Positions 31,566 to 40,065 of a stretch of DNA of 64,000 nt are shown piece by piece. Made by a program: the position numbers and the translations under genes. The stretch is from IMG/VR virus record IMGVR_UViG_3300032820_000003, positions 1 through 64,000 of that record; one strand, written 5' to 3'. A model generated the notes under the pieces. The model saw only the letters and a program-made list of their open reading frames with translations, had not been told where the DNA came from and searched no databases. The stretch is from a virus. How positions within the stretch are numbered: the stretch's first letter is position 1; each line of letters opens with the position of its first letter.

Positions 31566-32030
31566 TTAACTCACCTTTGTCAAGGGGTGATATATCTTTC
31601 TAGCTTGTAGTATTTCAGGTGTTTCGTGCCACCCTCTATCAGAATCTTTACCACGTTTGTAATTGTTAGGTGAAACTATTTTTAAGGCTTTGGTAAAATC
31701 TTTACCGTGCCATCTCTTAGTGGGATCGTAGTCACATAAGAATTGTATTATATGAGCAATCTCATGTCGAACAACTCTTTTAGCTTCTTTATCAGATGCT
31801 AGTATCCATTTAGACATTTCAAGAACTGGAAGTTCATCTGGATATGTACTGTTTAACCATATCTGTCCTGCGGTATTTACACCACAAGTATCACTAATCA
31901 TAATCTCAGGACTCCAATCCTTAATGTCTTTATAGGGAAATCGTGAAACACTAGCCTTTAAATAGTTTTGGATATGAGGTCGATAAAAAACCTCATCGGC
32001 ATACTTCTTTAATGTTGCTTCTTTAATCAA
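31566..32030 (-). CDS. SprT-like zinc metalloprotease
   Basis: A 154-residue protein with RHEIAHIIQF (HExxH, about residue 88) and KRWHGKDFTKAL (third ligand region, about 105), as in SprT/Spartan-type proteases, which degrade DNA-linked proteins. Only the catalytic part is present. It has its own promoter and lies in the accessory region. The substrate is unknown. Confidence 0.75.
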   Translation of the reverse strand: MIKEATLKKYADEVFYRPHIQNYLKASVSRFPYKDIKDWSPEIMISDTCGVNTAGQIWLNSTYPDELPVLEMSKWILASDKEAKRVVRHEIAHIIQFLCDYDPTKRWHGKDFTKALKIVSPNNYKRGKDSDRGWHETPEILQARKIYHPLTKVS

Positions 32031-32077
32031 ATAATTCGTCTCCTTTCTGCATTAGTCACTCTCCGAGTGCTGATGTA

Positions 32078-32107
32078 ATCGTACCACAGCGAAAGATTCG
32101 GAGTCAA
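32078..32107 (-). promoter_or_regulatory. TTGACT-N18-TACGAT promoter
   Basis: -35 at 32102-32107, -10 at 32078-32083, with GCTGTGG before the -10. The downstream box is weak. It serves the SprT-like gene and lies back-to-back with the HNH promoter. Confidence 0.6.
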
Positions 32108-32123
32108 ATTTTTTGGTGCGAAT

Positions 32124-32133
32124 TAGTATAATA
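32124..32133 (+). promoter_or_regulatory. TAGTATAATA promoter element, plus strand
   Basis: AATTAGTATAATAATATAGGAGG, the only plus-strand member of this class found, directly upstream of the only plus-strand gene between 17.5 and 64 kb. Confidence 0.5.
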
Positions 32134-32151
32134 ATATAGGAGGTGCTTAGA

Positions 32152-32538
32152 ATGCGACAACGAAATATAATTAAAACAGAAGGGCGACATCCCTTTACTA
32201 CTAAATATGATGTTCAACGTCTACAAAAGACTAGGGACATTTCCGATTACCTTTCCAATAAGGTTCCAATGCAATCTGATAAATTAAAGATTCGCTTAAT
32301 AAATGAAGGATACTTAGACCCTGTATGTGATATCTGTCGCAGATCACTATGGGTTGGTGAGGACATTCCATTGCAATTAGATCATGTAAATGGGAACAAT
32401 GACGATAATAGTCTTAAAAATCTTCGCCTATTGTGTCCTAACTGTCATGCACAAACACCACAGTATAGATTAAAGAATGAGTTTAAGGACAGTACTTATT
32501 CCAATAAGGATAAGGAAAATCCAAATACTGATCAGTAA
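32152..32538 (+). CDS. HNH endonuclease
   Basis: A 128-residue protein from the ATG six bases after AGGAGGTG. KIRLINEGYLDPVCDICRRS is followed by LQLDHVNGNNDDNSLKNLRL and LCPNCHAQTPQY: the HNH beta-beta-alpha-metal fold with two CxxC zinc pairs, catalytic His in LDH and Asn in GNN. This family includes homing-type and free-standing phage nucleases. It is alone on the plus strand inside a leftward operon, which fits a mobile gene. Confidence 0.85.
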   Translation: MRQRNIIKTEGRHPFTTKYDVQRLQKTRDISDYLSNKVPMQSDKLKIRLINEGYLDPVCDICRRSLWVGEDIPLQLDHVNGNNDDNSLKNLRLLCPNCHAQTPQYRLKNEFKDSTYSNKDKENPNTDQ

Positions 32539-32586
32539 GTCAAGTCTAGTATAGACCCTCTGTTAATATTTTGTCTAAGCACCCTC

Positions 32587-32787
32587 CTAACAGCAATTAC
32601 AAGAATCGGTTTTCCTAACCTTATTCCAAATAATGCGGGCTAATCCTATTCCGCCTACCACAACTGAAGTCCACGCAATAATCTGTAAGGTTAAAATATC
32701 TTCACCGAAACCATGTCGGGAAAGATCAGCTATAATCCCACCGAATAATATTAAGGGGATCGGAAAATAATCTCTTAGGTATTTCAT
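32587..32787 (-). CDS. Small two-helix membrane protein
   Basis: A 66-residue protein with hydrophobic segments about 9-24 and 34-52, ending CNCC. AAAGGAG precedes the ATG. Holin-like topology only; not assigned. Confidence 0.6.
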   Translation of the reverse strand: MKYLRDYFPIPLILFGGIIADLSRHGFGEDILTLQIIAWTSVVVGGIGLARIIWNKVRKTDSCNCC

Positions 32788-32957
32788 TAAGTACTCCTTT
32801 TGTTATGTGGTTGCCAAGTTATTAAATCGGAACCACAATTATGACAGGTTAATTTTATGTCATTTGGAACAAGTTGTAAGACATTATAAACATAACAATC
32901 CTTTTCTTGACATCTCAATTCAAGATATCTATCTTCACATATAGAACCTTCAAACAT
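32787..32957 (-). CDS. Zinc-ribbon protein
   Basis: A 56-residue protein from MFEGSICED, chosen for GGAGGAAG. Cys at CQEKDC and CHNC form a zinc ribbon. It overlaps the next gene by one base. Confidence 0.6.
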   Translation of the reverse strand: MFEGSICEDRYLELRCQEKDCYVYNVLQLVPNDIKLTCHNCGSDLITWQPHNKRST

Positions 32958-33060
32958 AAATTTACTTCCTCCAAACAAACGTTTAATTCCATTCCCTATA
33001 CCTATATACTTCTTCTCTCTATAAACCTCTCTATGAGCCTCACAGAGGGCTTAAAACGGA

Positions 33061-33315
33061 TTATATTTTAGCTAAAATGTTCTCAATAACTTCAGCTAGA
33101 ACAATTCCATGTTCAGACAAGATAATGTTATTCCTATCTGGACATGACACTTTCCACATACATCCACTAGAATCTCTCTCTTTCCAATTACTTATGCTAG
33201 CATTCCATCGAACTCTGTATAATATTTCGATGGCTTGTAGGTCTTTTTGTGTTAACTGAATACCTACAAGTTTATCATTGCCCTCCGTAATTTCCATACT
33301 GTCTATTATCACCAT
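33061..33315 (-). CDS. Hypothetical protein
   Basis: An 84-residue protein from the ATG at 33315; a GTG at 33321 is also possible. One SSGCMWKVSCP motif. It overlaps the upstream gene by about 40 bases. No family recognised. Confidence 0.55.
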   Translation of the reverse strand: MVIIDSMEITEGNDKLVGIQLTQKDLQAIEILYRVRWNASISNWKERDSSGCMWKVSCPDRNNIILSEHGIVLAEVIENILAKI

Positions 33316-33610
33316 AACCACTCTTTCCTAAGTCTTTTAATACTTCATTAAAACTAGAATGATCTGACATGATTGTTCTCATTTCATTCTCCATGACAGA
33401 ATCAATTCGTTCTAATTCTACCACTCTTTCACTTAGTTTATCAAGTGCTTCCCATAGTTCAGTATCATCAAACTCTTCAATACTTTCTATAGCCGTAGTA
33501 TTATTGCTTACCGTAGAATCAAGCTGGGCTACATACCAAATGATTCCAAATGCCTGTGCTATGATAGCTATAACTATTCCAATTGATACTTTCATATTTT
33601 TAATATCCAT
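33275..33610 (-). CDS. Membrane-anchored coiled-coil protein
   Basis: A 111-residue protein with an N-terminal signal-anchor helix (IGIVIAIIAQAFGIIWYVA), then a heptad-rich region (about 40-85) and a Gly/Tyr-rich tail. The layout matches inner-membrane spanins and similar proteins; a lysis role is possible but unproven. Confidence 0.6.
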   Translation of the reverse strand: MDIKNMKVSIGIVIAIIAQAFGIIWYVAQLDSTVSNNTTAIESIEEFDDTELWEALDKLSERVVELERIDSVMENEMRTIMSDHSSFNEVLKDLGKSGYGDNRQYGNYGGQ

Positions 33611-33764
33611 TTACATCCTTCACTTTAATTGTTGTAATTGGTTCTGAATACTCTTCCTCCCACACTTCTGTCGCTATAATCTCCGCCCATTGCTTACTTA
33701 AAGCCTTAATAGGTATTTCTTTCTTAGCAATGTACTCAATCTCAACGATATAATCATGATCCAT
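33600..33764 (-). CDS. 54-aa hypothetical protein
   Basis: ATG at 33764 behind TTAGGAGG. Starts MDHDYIVEIEYIAKKEIPIK; acidic alpha/beta. It overlaps the next gene by 11 bases. Confidence 0.55.
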   Translation of the reverse strand: MDHDYIVEIEYIAKKEIPIKALSKQWAEIIATEVWEEEYSEPITTIKVKDVNGY

Positions 33765-33840
33765 TAAATGGGCCTCCTAAATACTTATATGGAATTAGAT
33801 ACGACAAAATTAGACTTGATAAAAATATTGTAATAAAAAT

Positions 33841-34050
33841 CTATATTTTAAATTTTTTCTTATATAAGCCCTGACAGAATGCATCAGAACCGGGATTTAA
33901 TCCCCCCATTCCAAATCCTGAACAGAGATAATGGTTATACTGTGCTAACATCATTGTTGTAGGTTGTCCACAAATGATGCAGTATCCTTGAGTACCTACA
34001 TCCCTGTAGGAATGGAGCCAATGTTTCTTACTCAGGAATGTTAATACCAT
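33841..34050 (-). CDS. Cys-containing small protein
   Basis: A 69-residue protein with CIICGQP and later Cys in LCSGFG and FCQGLY, possibly one zinc site, and a basic end. It overlaps the upstream gene by 23 bases with no clear ribosome-binding site. Confidence 0.5.
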   Translation of the reverse strand: MVLTFLSKKHWLHSYRDVGTQGYCIICGQPTTMMLAQYNHYLCSGFGMGGLNPGSDAFCQGLYKKKFKI

Positions 34051-34261
34051 CCAGTAAATCTATTGCTGATTTGCTGAACTCTCGTAATTCTTTAACTAGT
34101 GCCTTCTTTTCCGCTGCGGTAATTTTATTATCTTTAGCAGCTGCTGCCATAGTTTGAATCACATCCATCCCCTCTTTAAAAACATGCTTGGCTTGGGCTG
34201 ATTGTCCTGCGTTCAGTTTAAAATACATCATTGCCATCTGCATTATTGCTATTGGGTTCAT
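34028..34261 (-). CDS. Small helical protein
   Basis: A 77-residue protein from MNPIAIMQMAMMYFKLNAG, chosen for AAGGAGG. Met- and Ala-rich helices. No family recognised. Confidence 0.6.
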   Translation of the reverse strand: MNPIAIMQMAMMYFKLNAGQSAQAKHVFKEGMDVIQTMAAAAKDNKITAAEKKALVKELREFSKSAIDLLDGINIPE

Positions 34262-34272
34262 ATTACGCCTCC

Positions 34273-34524
34273 TTAAATTTGATATTCGGGCGAGTCCCAT
34301 TGCCCACATTGACAATTTCCTCCGCAAGGACACCCTACTTCTTTTGCCATTTCTTCATTTGTGATAATTAAATAACTCTGCATATCATCACAATCTTCGC
34401 ATTCACATTCTAATCCACAATCACATGCTTGTAAATTGTAGCACATACATTGATTCTGTATCTTACAACTACAAGCGGGTCTATCATTCCAATGATTGTT
34501 TTTGTTTGGTGAAAATGAAGTCAT
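34273..34524 (-). CDS. Very Cys-rich (13 Cys) protein
   Basis: An 83-residue protein with CSC, CMC, CDC, CEC, EDC, CPC and CQC motifs, 13 Cys in all. The CxC pattern resembles metallothioneins or multi-zinc ribbons. It directly follows a small membrane protein gene (overlapping TAATG). Metal binding is inferred. Confidence 0.65.
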   Translation of the reverse strand: MTSFSPNKNNHWNDRPACSCKIQNQCMCYNLQACDCGLECECEDCDDMQSYLIITNEEMAKEVGCPCGGNCQCGQWDSPEYQI

Positions 34525-34676
34525 TATTCGTTCTCCAGTACTTTCATTCCAAGAGCAATTATACCACCAATTGTAGCGGTTGCTAACTCTGGGATTCCTT
34601 CCATCGCCCCAATCCCTGCTAATACGCCAAGAACTATAATCGATAAAAATATCTGCGGTCTAAGTTTTCCTATCAT
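34524..34676 (-). CDS. 50-aa two-helix membrane protein, holin-like
   Basis: ATG at 34676 behind GGAGG. Basic start (MIGKLRPQ), then two hydrophobic segments split by GAMEGIPELA. This is the smallest common holin-type hairpin, but small phage membrane proteins of other roles look alike. Confidence 0.55.
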   Translation of the reverse strand: MIGKLRPQIFLSIIVLGVLAGIGAMEGIPELATATIGGIIALGMKVLENE

Positions 34677-34696
34677 GCTTGCCTCCTTCTAAATCG

Positions 34697-34852
34697 TCAG
34701 TACCATCTATCCCTCCGTTCATATGGATCATAAAACCTTTTGGGTTTTGGTTTTACATGTTCTATCTGTTCCCAATATTCTATAGTGTTGAAAGAGTTCC
34801 CCCAACCTATGCCATTTATCCATTGACCAATGGTACTAATTAATCTCCTCAA
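34697..34852 (-). CDS. 51-aa protein, TTG start
   Basis: TTG at 34852 overlaps the protease stop (TTGA), with AAGGAGG ten bases upstream. Trp- and Arg-rich; ends FYDPYERRDRWY. No family recognised. The start is tentative. Confidence 0.4.
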   Translation of the reverse strand: MRRLISTIGQWINGIGWGNSFNTIEYWEQIEHVKPKPKRFYDPYERRDRWY

Positions 34853-36396
34853 TCGTCATTGTCCTCCTTATCGTCTGCTTTATTCATCCAATCTAAGAAT
34901 GATTTTGTTAATTTACTATAACCCGGAGAGTCTTCATTTAAACGCTCTCCTAAATGTTCTCCAGCTTCGTTAGTAACCCACGGTGGTTTGTGATGAATCG
35001 GTATGCCGAACATATCCGTTTCCACTTCCACAACTGGAGTGTATCTCATTCCTTCAGGCGGTTGCTCTGATGGGAATCCATACTCTCTTAATAACTGATG
35101 ATGCTCTGCATCCCTTCCCTCATAGTTTTCAAGTGTTGGGAAAGATGCTCCATCATTAGCATCAGTCTTATATCGTTGATCTTCAGCCTTTGCGACTTTC
35201 TCAGATCGTTCTCGATGTCCATATTGTTCCAAATACTCTTCAGAATATGGTTCATTCTTATCAGCTTTTACTAGACCATGATCTCGTGTGGATTGCATTC
35301 CACTCCCTTCAGTAGTCCATTCAGTATTAGCTTCCATCCAAGCGTCAAAAGACTTTTTAAAATCTATGTCACCTTTATCATTTGCCATTAGTGTCACCTC
35401 AATTACTTTTGTTGGGCCTCTATCATTATTGAATTCATCTGGTGTATCTTCTTCATGCGTTGCGTATAACTTACACCACATATCCTCATCAATATTTCCT
35501 ACCACAACAGAACAACTATCGCCTGTATAAAATTTACATGTACCACATTTAATATTAGCTTCTTGTTCTACGTCAGTAGCATGTCGATATCCTGCTGCTT
35601 CTTGATCTATCTTTCCATCTTGTTTTTCTAGAGGGATAAGACAGCTGCCGTCCACACAGGAATGATCTGGAGAGTTATGCCCCTTTATAATATCAAATCC
35701 AGCAGCTTGGTTTACTCCCTTCTCACAGATCGTAACCTCTGCTAGTTCCATTGCGTCTACCTGAAGATATTTCTGTAGACCTTTTTCCATATTTTGCGTC
35801 TTAGTGGCTGATCCAGCAATTGAATAAGAACGTAACTTACCATCATTAACTTGTTCAGCTACTCGTTTTGATATTTTTGTGTCATCTCGTAGTTCCGTAA
35901 TAAAGAATAATCCTTTATCATCCACACCACTTTTAAAAATTTGTCCGCTTTTAGTTATATAACATGGCAAAGCCCATCCAACTTGTACATCAGAATGGAG
36001 TACCATTGCATTTCTAGTACGGAAATTTCCCATATACTTCTCAAAGGCTTCTTCCAATGCCTTCGTCATAATCATATGACCTTCTCTATCAACGACCTCT
36101 ACGGATGCTGGGCCGCCAACCACAATAACGTCATCAGGGTCAATGCCAGTTGCAGCTTTTTGAAAGTCATCATTATCTGGGAAAGCACGAGCCAATGTAA
36201 GAATCTCTCCCTTAGAAGCAATCCCTGCTTTAAATAACCGTAAATATTCATCTAACCCCTTCGCTATTTTCTCTAGAGAGGTGCGACCAATTTGTTGCTT
36301 TTCCAGCATCGTAATACTAGAATCTTCAGCAACAAAATTATAAAAGTCCGAATCTTTCCTTACAGAAAATAAAGCTTCATCAAATAGTGTTGTCAT
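34849..36396 (-). CDS. Prohead protease (XkdF-like) with C-terminal Cys domain
   Basis: A 515-residue protein. Residues about 95-245 match the XkdF-type prohead serine protease: SVEVVDREGHMIMTKALEEA, AMVLHSDVQVGWALP, LRSYSIAGSA and LAEVTICEKGVNQAAGFDII. It probably cleaves scaffold and capsid proteins. A later insert, CGTCKFYTGDSCSV then MWCKLY (about 283-310), has a four-Cys pattern like zinc or HiPIP-type modules. It lies downstream of the capsid gene rather than before it. Confidence 0.75.
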   Translation of the reverse strand: MTTLFDEALFSVRKDSDFYNFVAEDSSITMLEKQQIGRTSLEKIAKGLDEYLRLFKAGIASKGEILTLARAFPDNDDFQKAATGIDPDDVIVVGGPASVEVVDREGHMIMTKALEEAFEKYMGNFRTRNAMVLHSDVQVGWALPCYITKSGQIFKSGVDDKGLFFITELRDDTKISKRVAEQVNDGKLRSYSIAGSATKTQNMEKGLQKYLQVDAMELAEVTICEKGVNQAAGFDIIKGHNSPDHSCVDGSCLIPLEKQDGKIDQEAAGYRHATDVEQEANIKCGTCKFYTGDSCSVVVGNIDEDMWCKLYATHEEDTPDEFNNDRGPTKVIEVTLMANDKGDIDFKKSFDAWMEANTEWTTEGSGMQSTRDHGLVKADKNEPYSEEYLEQYGHRERSEKVAKAEDQRYKTDANDGASFPTLENYEGRDAEHHQLLREYGFPSEQPPEGMRYTPVVEVETDMFGIPIHHKPPWVTNEAGEHLGERLNEDSPGYSKLTKSFLDWMNKADDKEDNDD

Positions 36397-36405
36397 AAAA
36401 ACTCC

Positions 36406-37341
36406 TTATATATGACTGCCCCAAATAACTCCATGTACAACTGGAGTACCTGATGCAGCTACTATCGAAACCTTGTCCCTGAAATCTAAGGCGGGCATTC
36501 CTGTTTCAAAAGTATCTGTACCTGAAACTCTAATACCTGTTGTAGCAGATGCTACTGTATCAAAAGCAACATATACGGGAATTGTAGCGTGTTGATTAGT
36601 TATTTTAATACCTTTAATTACAATTAAGTCAGATTTCTTTTTAGAGGTTGATAGGTTTGCTGCTCCTGCCCATGAATAATTTACACCCAAACCACCATCT
36701 ATATAATCAGAAACTGAGTTATCAGTTCGTATTTCACACATAATCTTATCAACATAGAAATCTATATTGTGGTTTGCAACTGTTAAGACTTTCATTAAAT
36801 ACTGTGTAGTATTTGTGGAAGCTGGAACAGCATATGTCGCTGTAATACGTTGAAAACTTGTTGATAAACTTGTAGTTGCGGATGTTGCTAGAACAGTATG
36901 TGAAGCAGTAACGGCTTCATTATCAGTAATCATAATAGCTACATCACCACTTGCAGATGCTCCTCGTACTTCAGCTTGAACTGTAATATATTGAACATCT
37001 ATATTATATGGAACATTTGGAATACTCCAATAAAATCCTTCTCCCCCAGCACTATTACCGGGATTTACTAAAAGTGAATTAGTTCCAGAAGCTGCTTGAG
37101 CCGAACTTCTAGATATTGCTGAACCTACAGCTGTAAATTCTGTAATATTAGTCCCTTCAATACTAGGGTTTTTAACTAGGTTAACCGCTGGTTTAGTCGC
37201 AGCCGCTGTTACAAGGGTCTGGGCTGTTGTTGATAGCGTTTCTTCAAAAGGAACGTAACGTGTCATTGGATGAACAGATTGTCTAGTTGACGAATCTACA
37301 TCCCATTCTCTTGCATCAGTATGTCGTATGTTATCACTCAT
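36406..37341 (-). CDS. CBM-like virion protein
   Basis: A 311-residue protein. Residues about 55-220 have the jelly-roll carbohydrate-binding pattern (NLVKNPSIEGTNITEFTAVG, TSFQRITATYAVPAS, FYVDKIMCEI) of CBM_4_9-type modules. The C-terminus ends VVHGVIWGSHI, shared with 3930-4259. It probably decorates the head or binds surface glycans; this is inferred from family and position next to the capsid gene. Confidence 0.7.
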   Translation of the reverse strand: MSDNIRHTDAREWDVDSSTRQSVHPMTRYVPFEETLSTTAQTLVTAAATKPAVNLVKNPSIEGTNITEFTAVGSAISRSSAQAASGTNSLLVNPGNSAGGEGFYWSIPNVPYNIDVQYITVQAEVRGASASGDVAIMITDNEAVTASHTVLATSATTSLSTSFQRITATYAVPASTNTTQYLMKVLTVANHNIDFYVDKIMCEIRTDNSVSDYIDGGLGVNYSWAGAANLSTSKKKSDLIVIKGIKITNQHATIPVYVAFDTVASATTGIRVSGTDTFETGMPALDFRDKVSIVAASGTPVVHGVIWGSHI

Positions 37342-37359
37342 TTAATTAATTTCTCCTTA

Positions 37360-37623
37360 TTAATCGCCAAAGCCAAAATGGGCTATGCCTATAAAACTTA
37401 CCATTACGGCTGACGTATGCAATATAAGAAGACCAACAGCTACTAGTCCAGTTTTTGCTCCTAAAACTCTTGACCTCCAAATCTGCATTTCATTCACATC
37501 ATCTTGTATTTTTTCTACTCTCGCACTTAATGTTTCATTTAATGCTGTTTGACTTTCTATGTATGCATCCAACCGTTCCATGTAAGTTGCCAGATTGACA
37601 ACTACTTCTTTTTCGGTGGACAT
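37360..37623 (-). CDS. Membrane protein with coiled coil
   Basis: An 87-residue protein with a charged helical coil (about 10-55) followed by a C-terminal transmembrane helix (GLVAVGLLILHTSAVMVSFI). AGAGG precedes the ATG. The layout is like phage haemolysin XhlA-type holin helpers. Lies between capsid and CBM-like genes. Confidence 0.6.
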   Translation of the reverse strand: MSTEKEVVVNLATYMERLDAYIESQTALNETLSARVEKIQDDVNEMQIWRSRVLGAKTGLVAVGLLILHTSAVMVSFIGIAHFGFGD

Positions 37624-37695
37624 ATAATTTACCTCTTTGTATTTTTAATGAAAGAGAGGGGGAGGGTATTTCTCCCTCACCCCTCAAAGTTAAGA

Positions 37696-39063
37696 CTAGG
37701 ACGTAGCGTTCAAGTCACCAATCTTGGACTGTACCCAGATATTTCTGCATCGCATTTCACCCATTGTGTAGAGTAGACCTCTAACAACAAGTGCATTGGC
37801 GGCGAAGTAATCTCTGTTCTCTACATACTGCGTGGGTTGCGCTATGGCAATTTCCATGTAGTCTGTATCAAGTACATAGATGTTTGACCCAAGAACTGAG
37901 TCATCGGCGGCTACTGAACTTGGTACATCCGCATCTGGTAGAATTGGGATACCTTGATAAGTAGCGAGGACTAGTCCAGTTCGTGTACCGGGGAAGGTTC
38001 TTTCAGAACCGACTCCAACCTGATACTCTTCCTGTCCCATGTACCTCTGATTGCTATTAAGCAACCTTTCCAAGTTAAAGTACTGGTCGTGACCAAGTAG
38101 GATCAACTTAGGCTCACCACCATTCTGCCTGATATTCTGTATAGCTGTATCAAGCAAAGTAAGGGTGAGGTTTCGTCCAACACCAGCATTCATGCTGACG
38201 TTAGCGGATGCGTTCCATTGTCCTGCGGCCCTACCACCAAAGGTAAGGTCATAGGCTCGGATACCACCATTTGCTGCGAAGTTAGCATTAGGAGTACCGC
38301 CAATAAAGTTTTGACCGTCCTCTGCTACTACGTCATCAAGTGATGTCATTCCAGCCCTGCTGTAAATAGCAACTCCGTCACCATCGGCAAAAGCTGTACC
38401 GCTTGCCAAGGTAACAACACCAGTAGTAGTATTAACAGCCGAGACTGTTCGTCCTACTTCACCTGTAATCCAGTTATTAGCTGAAGTGTCGTATTGTGCT
38501 ACTGTGTCACCAACTTTAAAGCTGGCTGCCATAGATGCTGGAACTGTAAAAGAAGTTGTTCCACCAGCAGATGTAATCATTGCTGCGGGGGACAATAGTT
38601 CCTCGTTAATTTCTTTGATGTGGTCAAGCTGTGCATTTTCGTTTTCCAACGCCAACACATCTCCTACGCCACCCTCAAGCTGTGCAGTAAAGACGGACTT
38701 TACCGATGCTCCGAAAGTGGTTGCTACGATTCGGGGTAAACTCGATACCGTTGCGATGTTTGAGATATCAACATCTGGAAGGGTTCCTGTTTCTGTAACA
38801 GGGCGGGATCGTCCTGAACCACGATCAGTTCTGACCCTCCAACCAGCTGTATTTCCCCAGACAGTTCTGGGAATGGCATTGAAGAAACGAGTTTGGTTAT
38901 TCAAAGCTTGCCATACTTTTCGTCCATACGTAGTATTAAAAATACCAGTTGCAGTATCGACTGTGAAATATGATTGTTTCATCATATACTCAGGGCCAAA
39001 TACGCTCTGATACAAACCACGCTGAGACTGTGCTACATATTCACTAAGTGATGGGTTTGACAT
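37696..39063 (-). CDS. Major capsid protein (HK97 fold)
   Basis: A 455-residue protein. The start at 39063 is chosen because AGGAGG lies seven bases upstream; the ATG at 39069 is too close. The order N-terminal helix, extended loop (GWRVRTDRGSGRSRP, about 78-92), a central insertion with Thr/Gly/Ala repeats (about 165-245), and a C-terminal LILLGHDQYFNLERL / QGIPILPDADVP / MEIAIAQPTQ segment fits HK97-fold capsids. It follows a scaffold gene. Base composition is less AT-rich than its neighbours, common in highly expressed genes. Confidence 0.85.
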   Translation of the reverse strand: MSNPSLSEYVAQSQRGLYQSVFGPEYMMKQSYFTVDTATGIFNTTYGRKVWQALNNQTRFFNAIPRTVWGNTAGWRVRTDRGSGRSRPVTETGTLPDVDISNIATVSSLPRIVATTFGASVKSVFTAQLEGGVGDVLALENENAQLDHIKEINEELLSPAAMITSAGGTTSFTVPASMAASFKVGDTVAQYDTSANNWITGEVGRTVSAVNTTTGVVTLASGTAFADGDGVAIYSRAGMTSLDDVVAEDGQNFIGGTPNANFAANGGIRAYDLTFGGRAAGQWNASANVSMNAGVGRNLTLTLLDTAIQNIRQNGGEPKLILLGHDQYFNLERLLNSNQRYMGQEEYQVGVGSERTFPGTRTGLVLATYQGIPILPDADVPSSVAADDSVLGSNIYVLDTDYMEIAIAQPTQYVENRDYFAANALVVRGLLYTMGEMRCRNIWVQSKIGDLNATS

Positions 39064-39093
39064 ACTCATTCCTCCTATAATTTTTTAGTGTTA

Positions 39094-39930
39094 TTAGTTT
39101 ATTAATTCTCTTGGAACTCCATCTGTTTTGCCCATTTCAATATCGGCTTGCAGATTTCGTAGTTCTTTCCAAGAAAGATTCATTAATTGCTCGACAGTAT
39201 CACCGTCACCAGCGGACTTCGCTATAGGCGTAGTTCCATCGGTTCCGATTCCTGCGTCAATCATTCTAGGCCCTTGCAAGGAAGTTTCCTCTCGGAAGCC
39301 CATCTTGCGTAACCTCTCTTCACTTTCGTTCTGAATGGCTTTTTCCATGTTAGCCTCATACGAAGCGACCTGTTTCTTCAGATCGTCTAGTCTTTTCCTC
39401 ATCTCTGCCATTTCATCATCGTCTTCTTCGGCATCATCTTCGCCTTCCTTTCTCATCTCTGCTGCTTTACCTTCTTCCTCTTCTTCGTCCATAGGATAAT
39501 CATCTTCGCCCTTTTTAGCGTATTTTGCGCCTTCAACGGCTTCGTCATCCTCTTCTTCTTCATGATTCTCTTTGAGCATAGCCTGAATAGTTGCCTGAAC
39601 TGACTCAGTCTTACTATCAATACTAGCTTTCTTTTCGGAGTCATCGGCATTACCAGCAGACTTACCAGTACTAGAAGCATTATTTACTTTAGTACCATCT
39701 ACATCCATACCATTATCTCCTTTGATCATCGAAACTACTGCACCAGCTATTTCTTTAACGAGTGCTGTATGTTCCGCATTGGCTGCATCTTCTTCAGCCT
39801 TTCTCAATTCAGCTTCTTCAGTTGCTGAAAAGCGGGAATCCATCTTCTGTAGAACCTCGGCGACTGCCGCTAGAGCCAAGTTGGTTCCCTCCATTTGCTT
39901 CTCCACTCTTGTCATTATTTCATCTGACAT
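39094..39930 (-). CDS. Capsid scaffolding protein
   Basis: A 278-residue protein from the ATG at 39930, behind GGAGGTGATC. Mostly acidic coiled coil with long Glu/Asp blocks (about 150-195) and a C-terminal part with FREETSLQGPRMIDAGIGTD. It lies directly before the major capsid gene, where scaffolds usually sit. A TAGTATAATA element lies upstream. Confidence 0.75.
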   Translation of the reverse strand: MSDEIMTRVEKQMEGTNLALAAVAEVLQKMDSRFSATEEAELRKAEEDAANAEHTALVKEIAGAVVSMIKGDNGMDVDGTKVNNASSTGKSAGNADDSEKKASIDSKTESVQATIQAMLKENHEEEEDDEAVEGAKYAKKGEDDYPMDEEEEEGKAAEMRKEGEDDAEEDDDEMAEMRKRLDDLKKQVASYEANMEKAIQNESEERLRKMGFREETSLQGPRMIDAGIGTDGTTPIAKSAGDGDTVEQLMNLSWKELRNLQADIEMGKTDGVPRELIN

Positions 39931-40033
39931 AGGGATCACCTCCATTTTATTTTTGCTCCAACGGTTGGTCTTAGCCATCCGACCATTAGATTATATAGAA
40001 ACCTATATTGTGATTTATATATTAACCACATTT

Positions 40034-40043
40034 TATTATACTA
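40034..40043 (-). promoter_or_regulatory. TAGTATAATA promoter element
   Basis: The minus strand reads AAATAGTATAATAAAATGTGG, about 100 bases upstream of the scaffold and capsid genes. Confidence 0.55.
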
Positions 40044-40065
40044 TTTTTATAGAAAAATCCTAACG

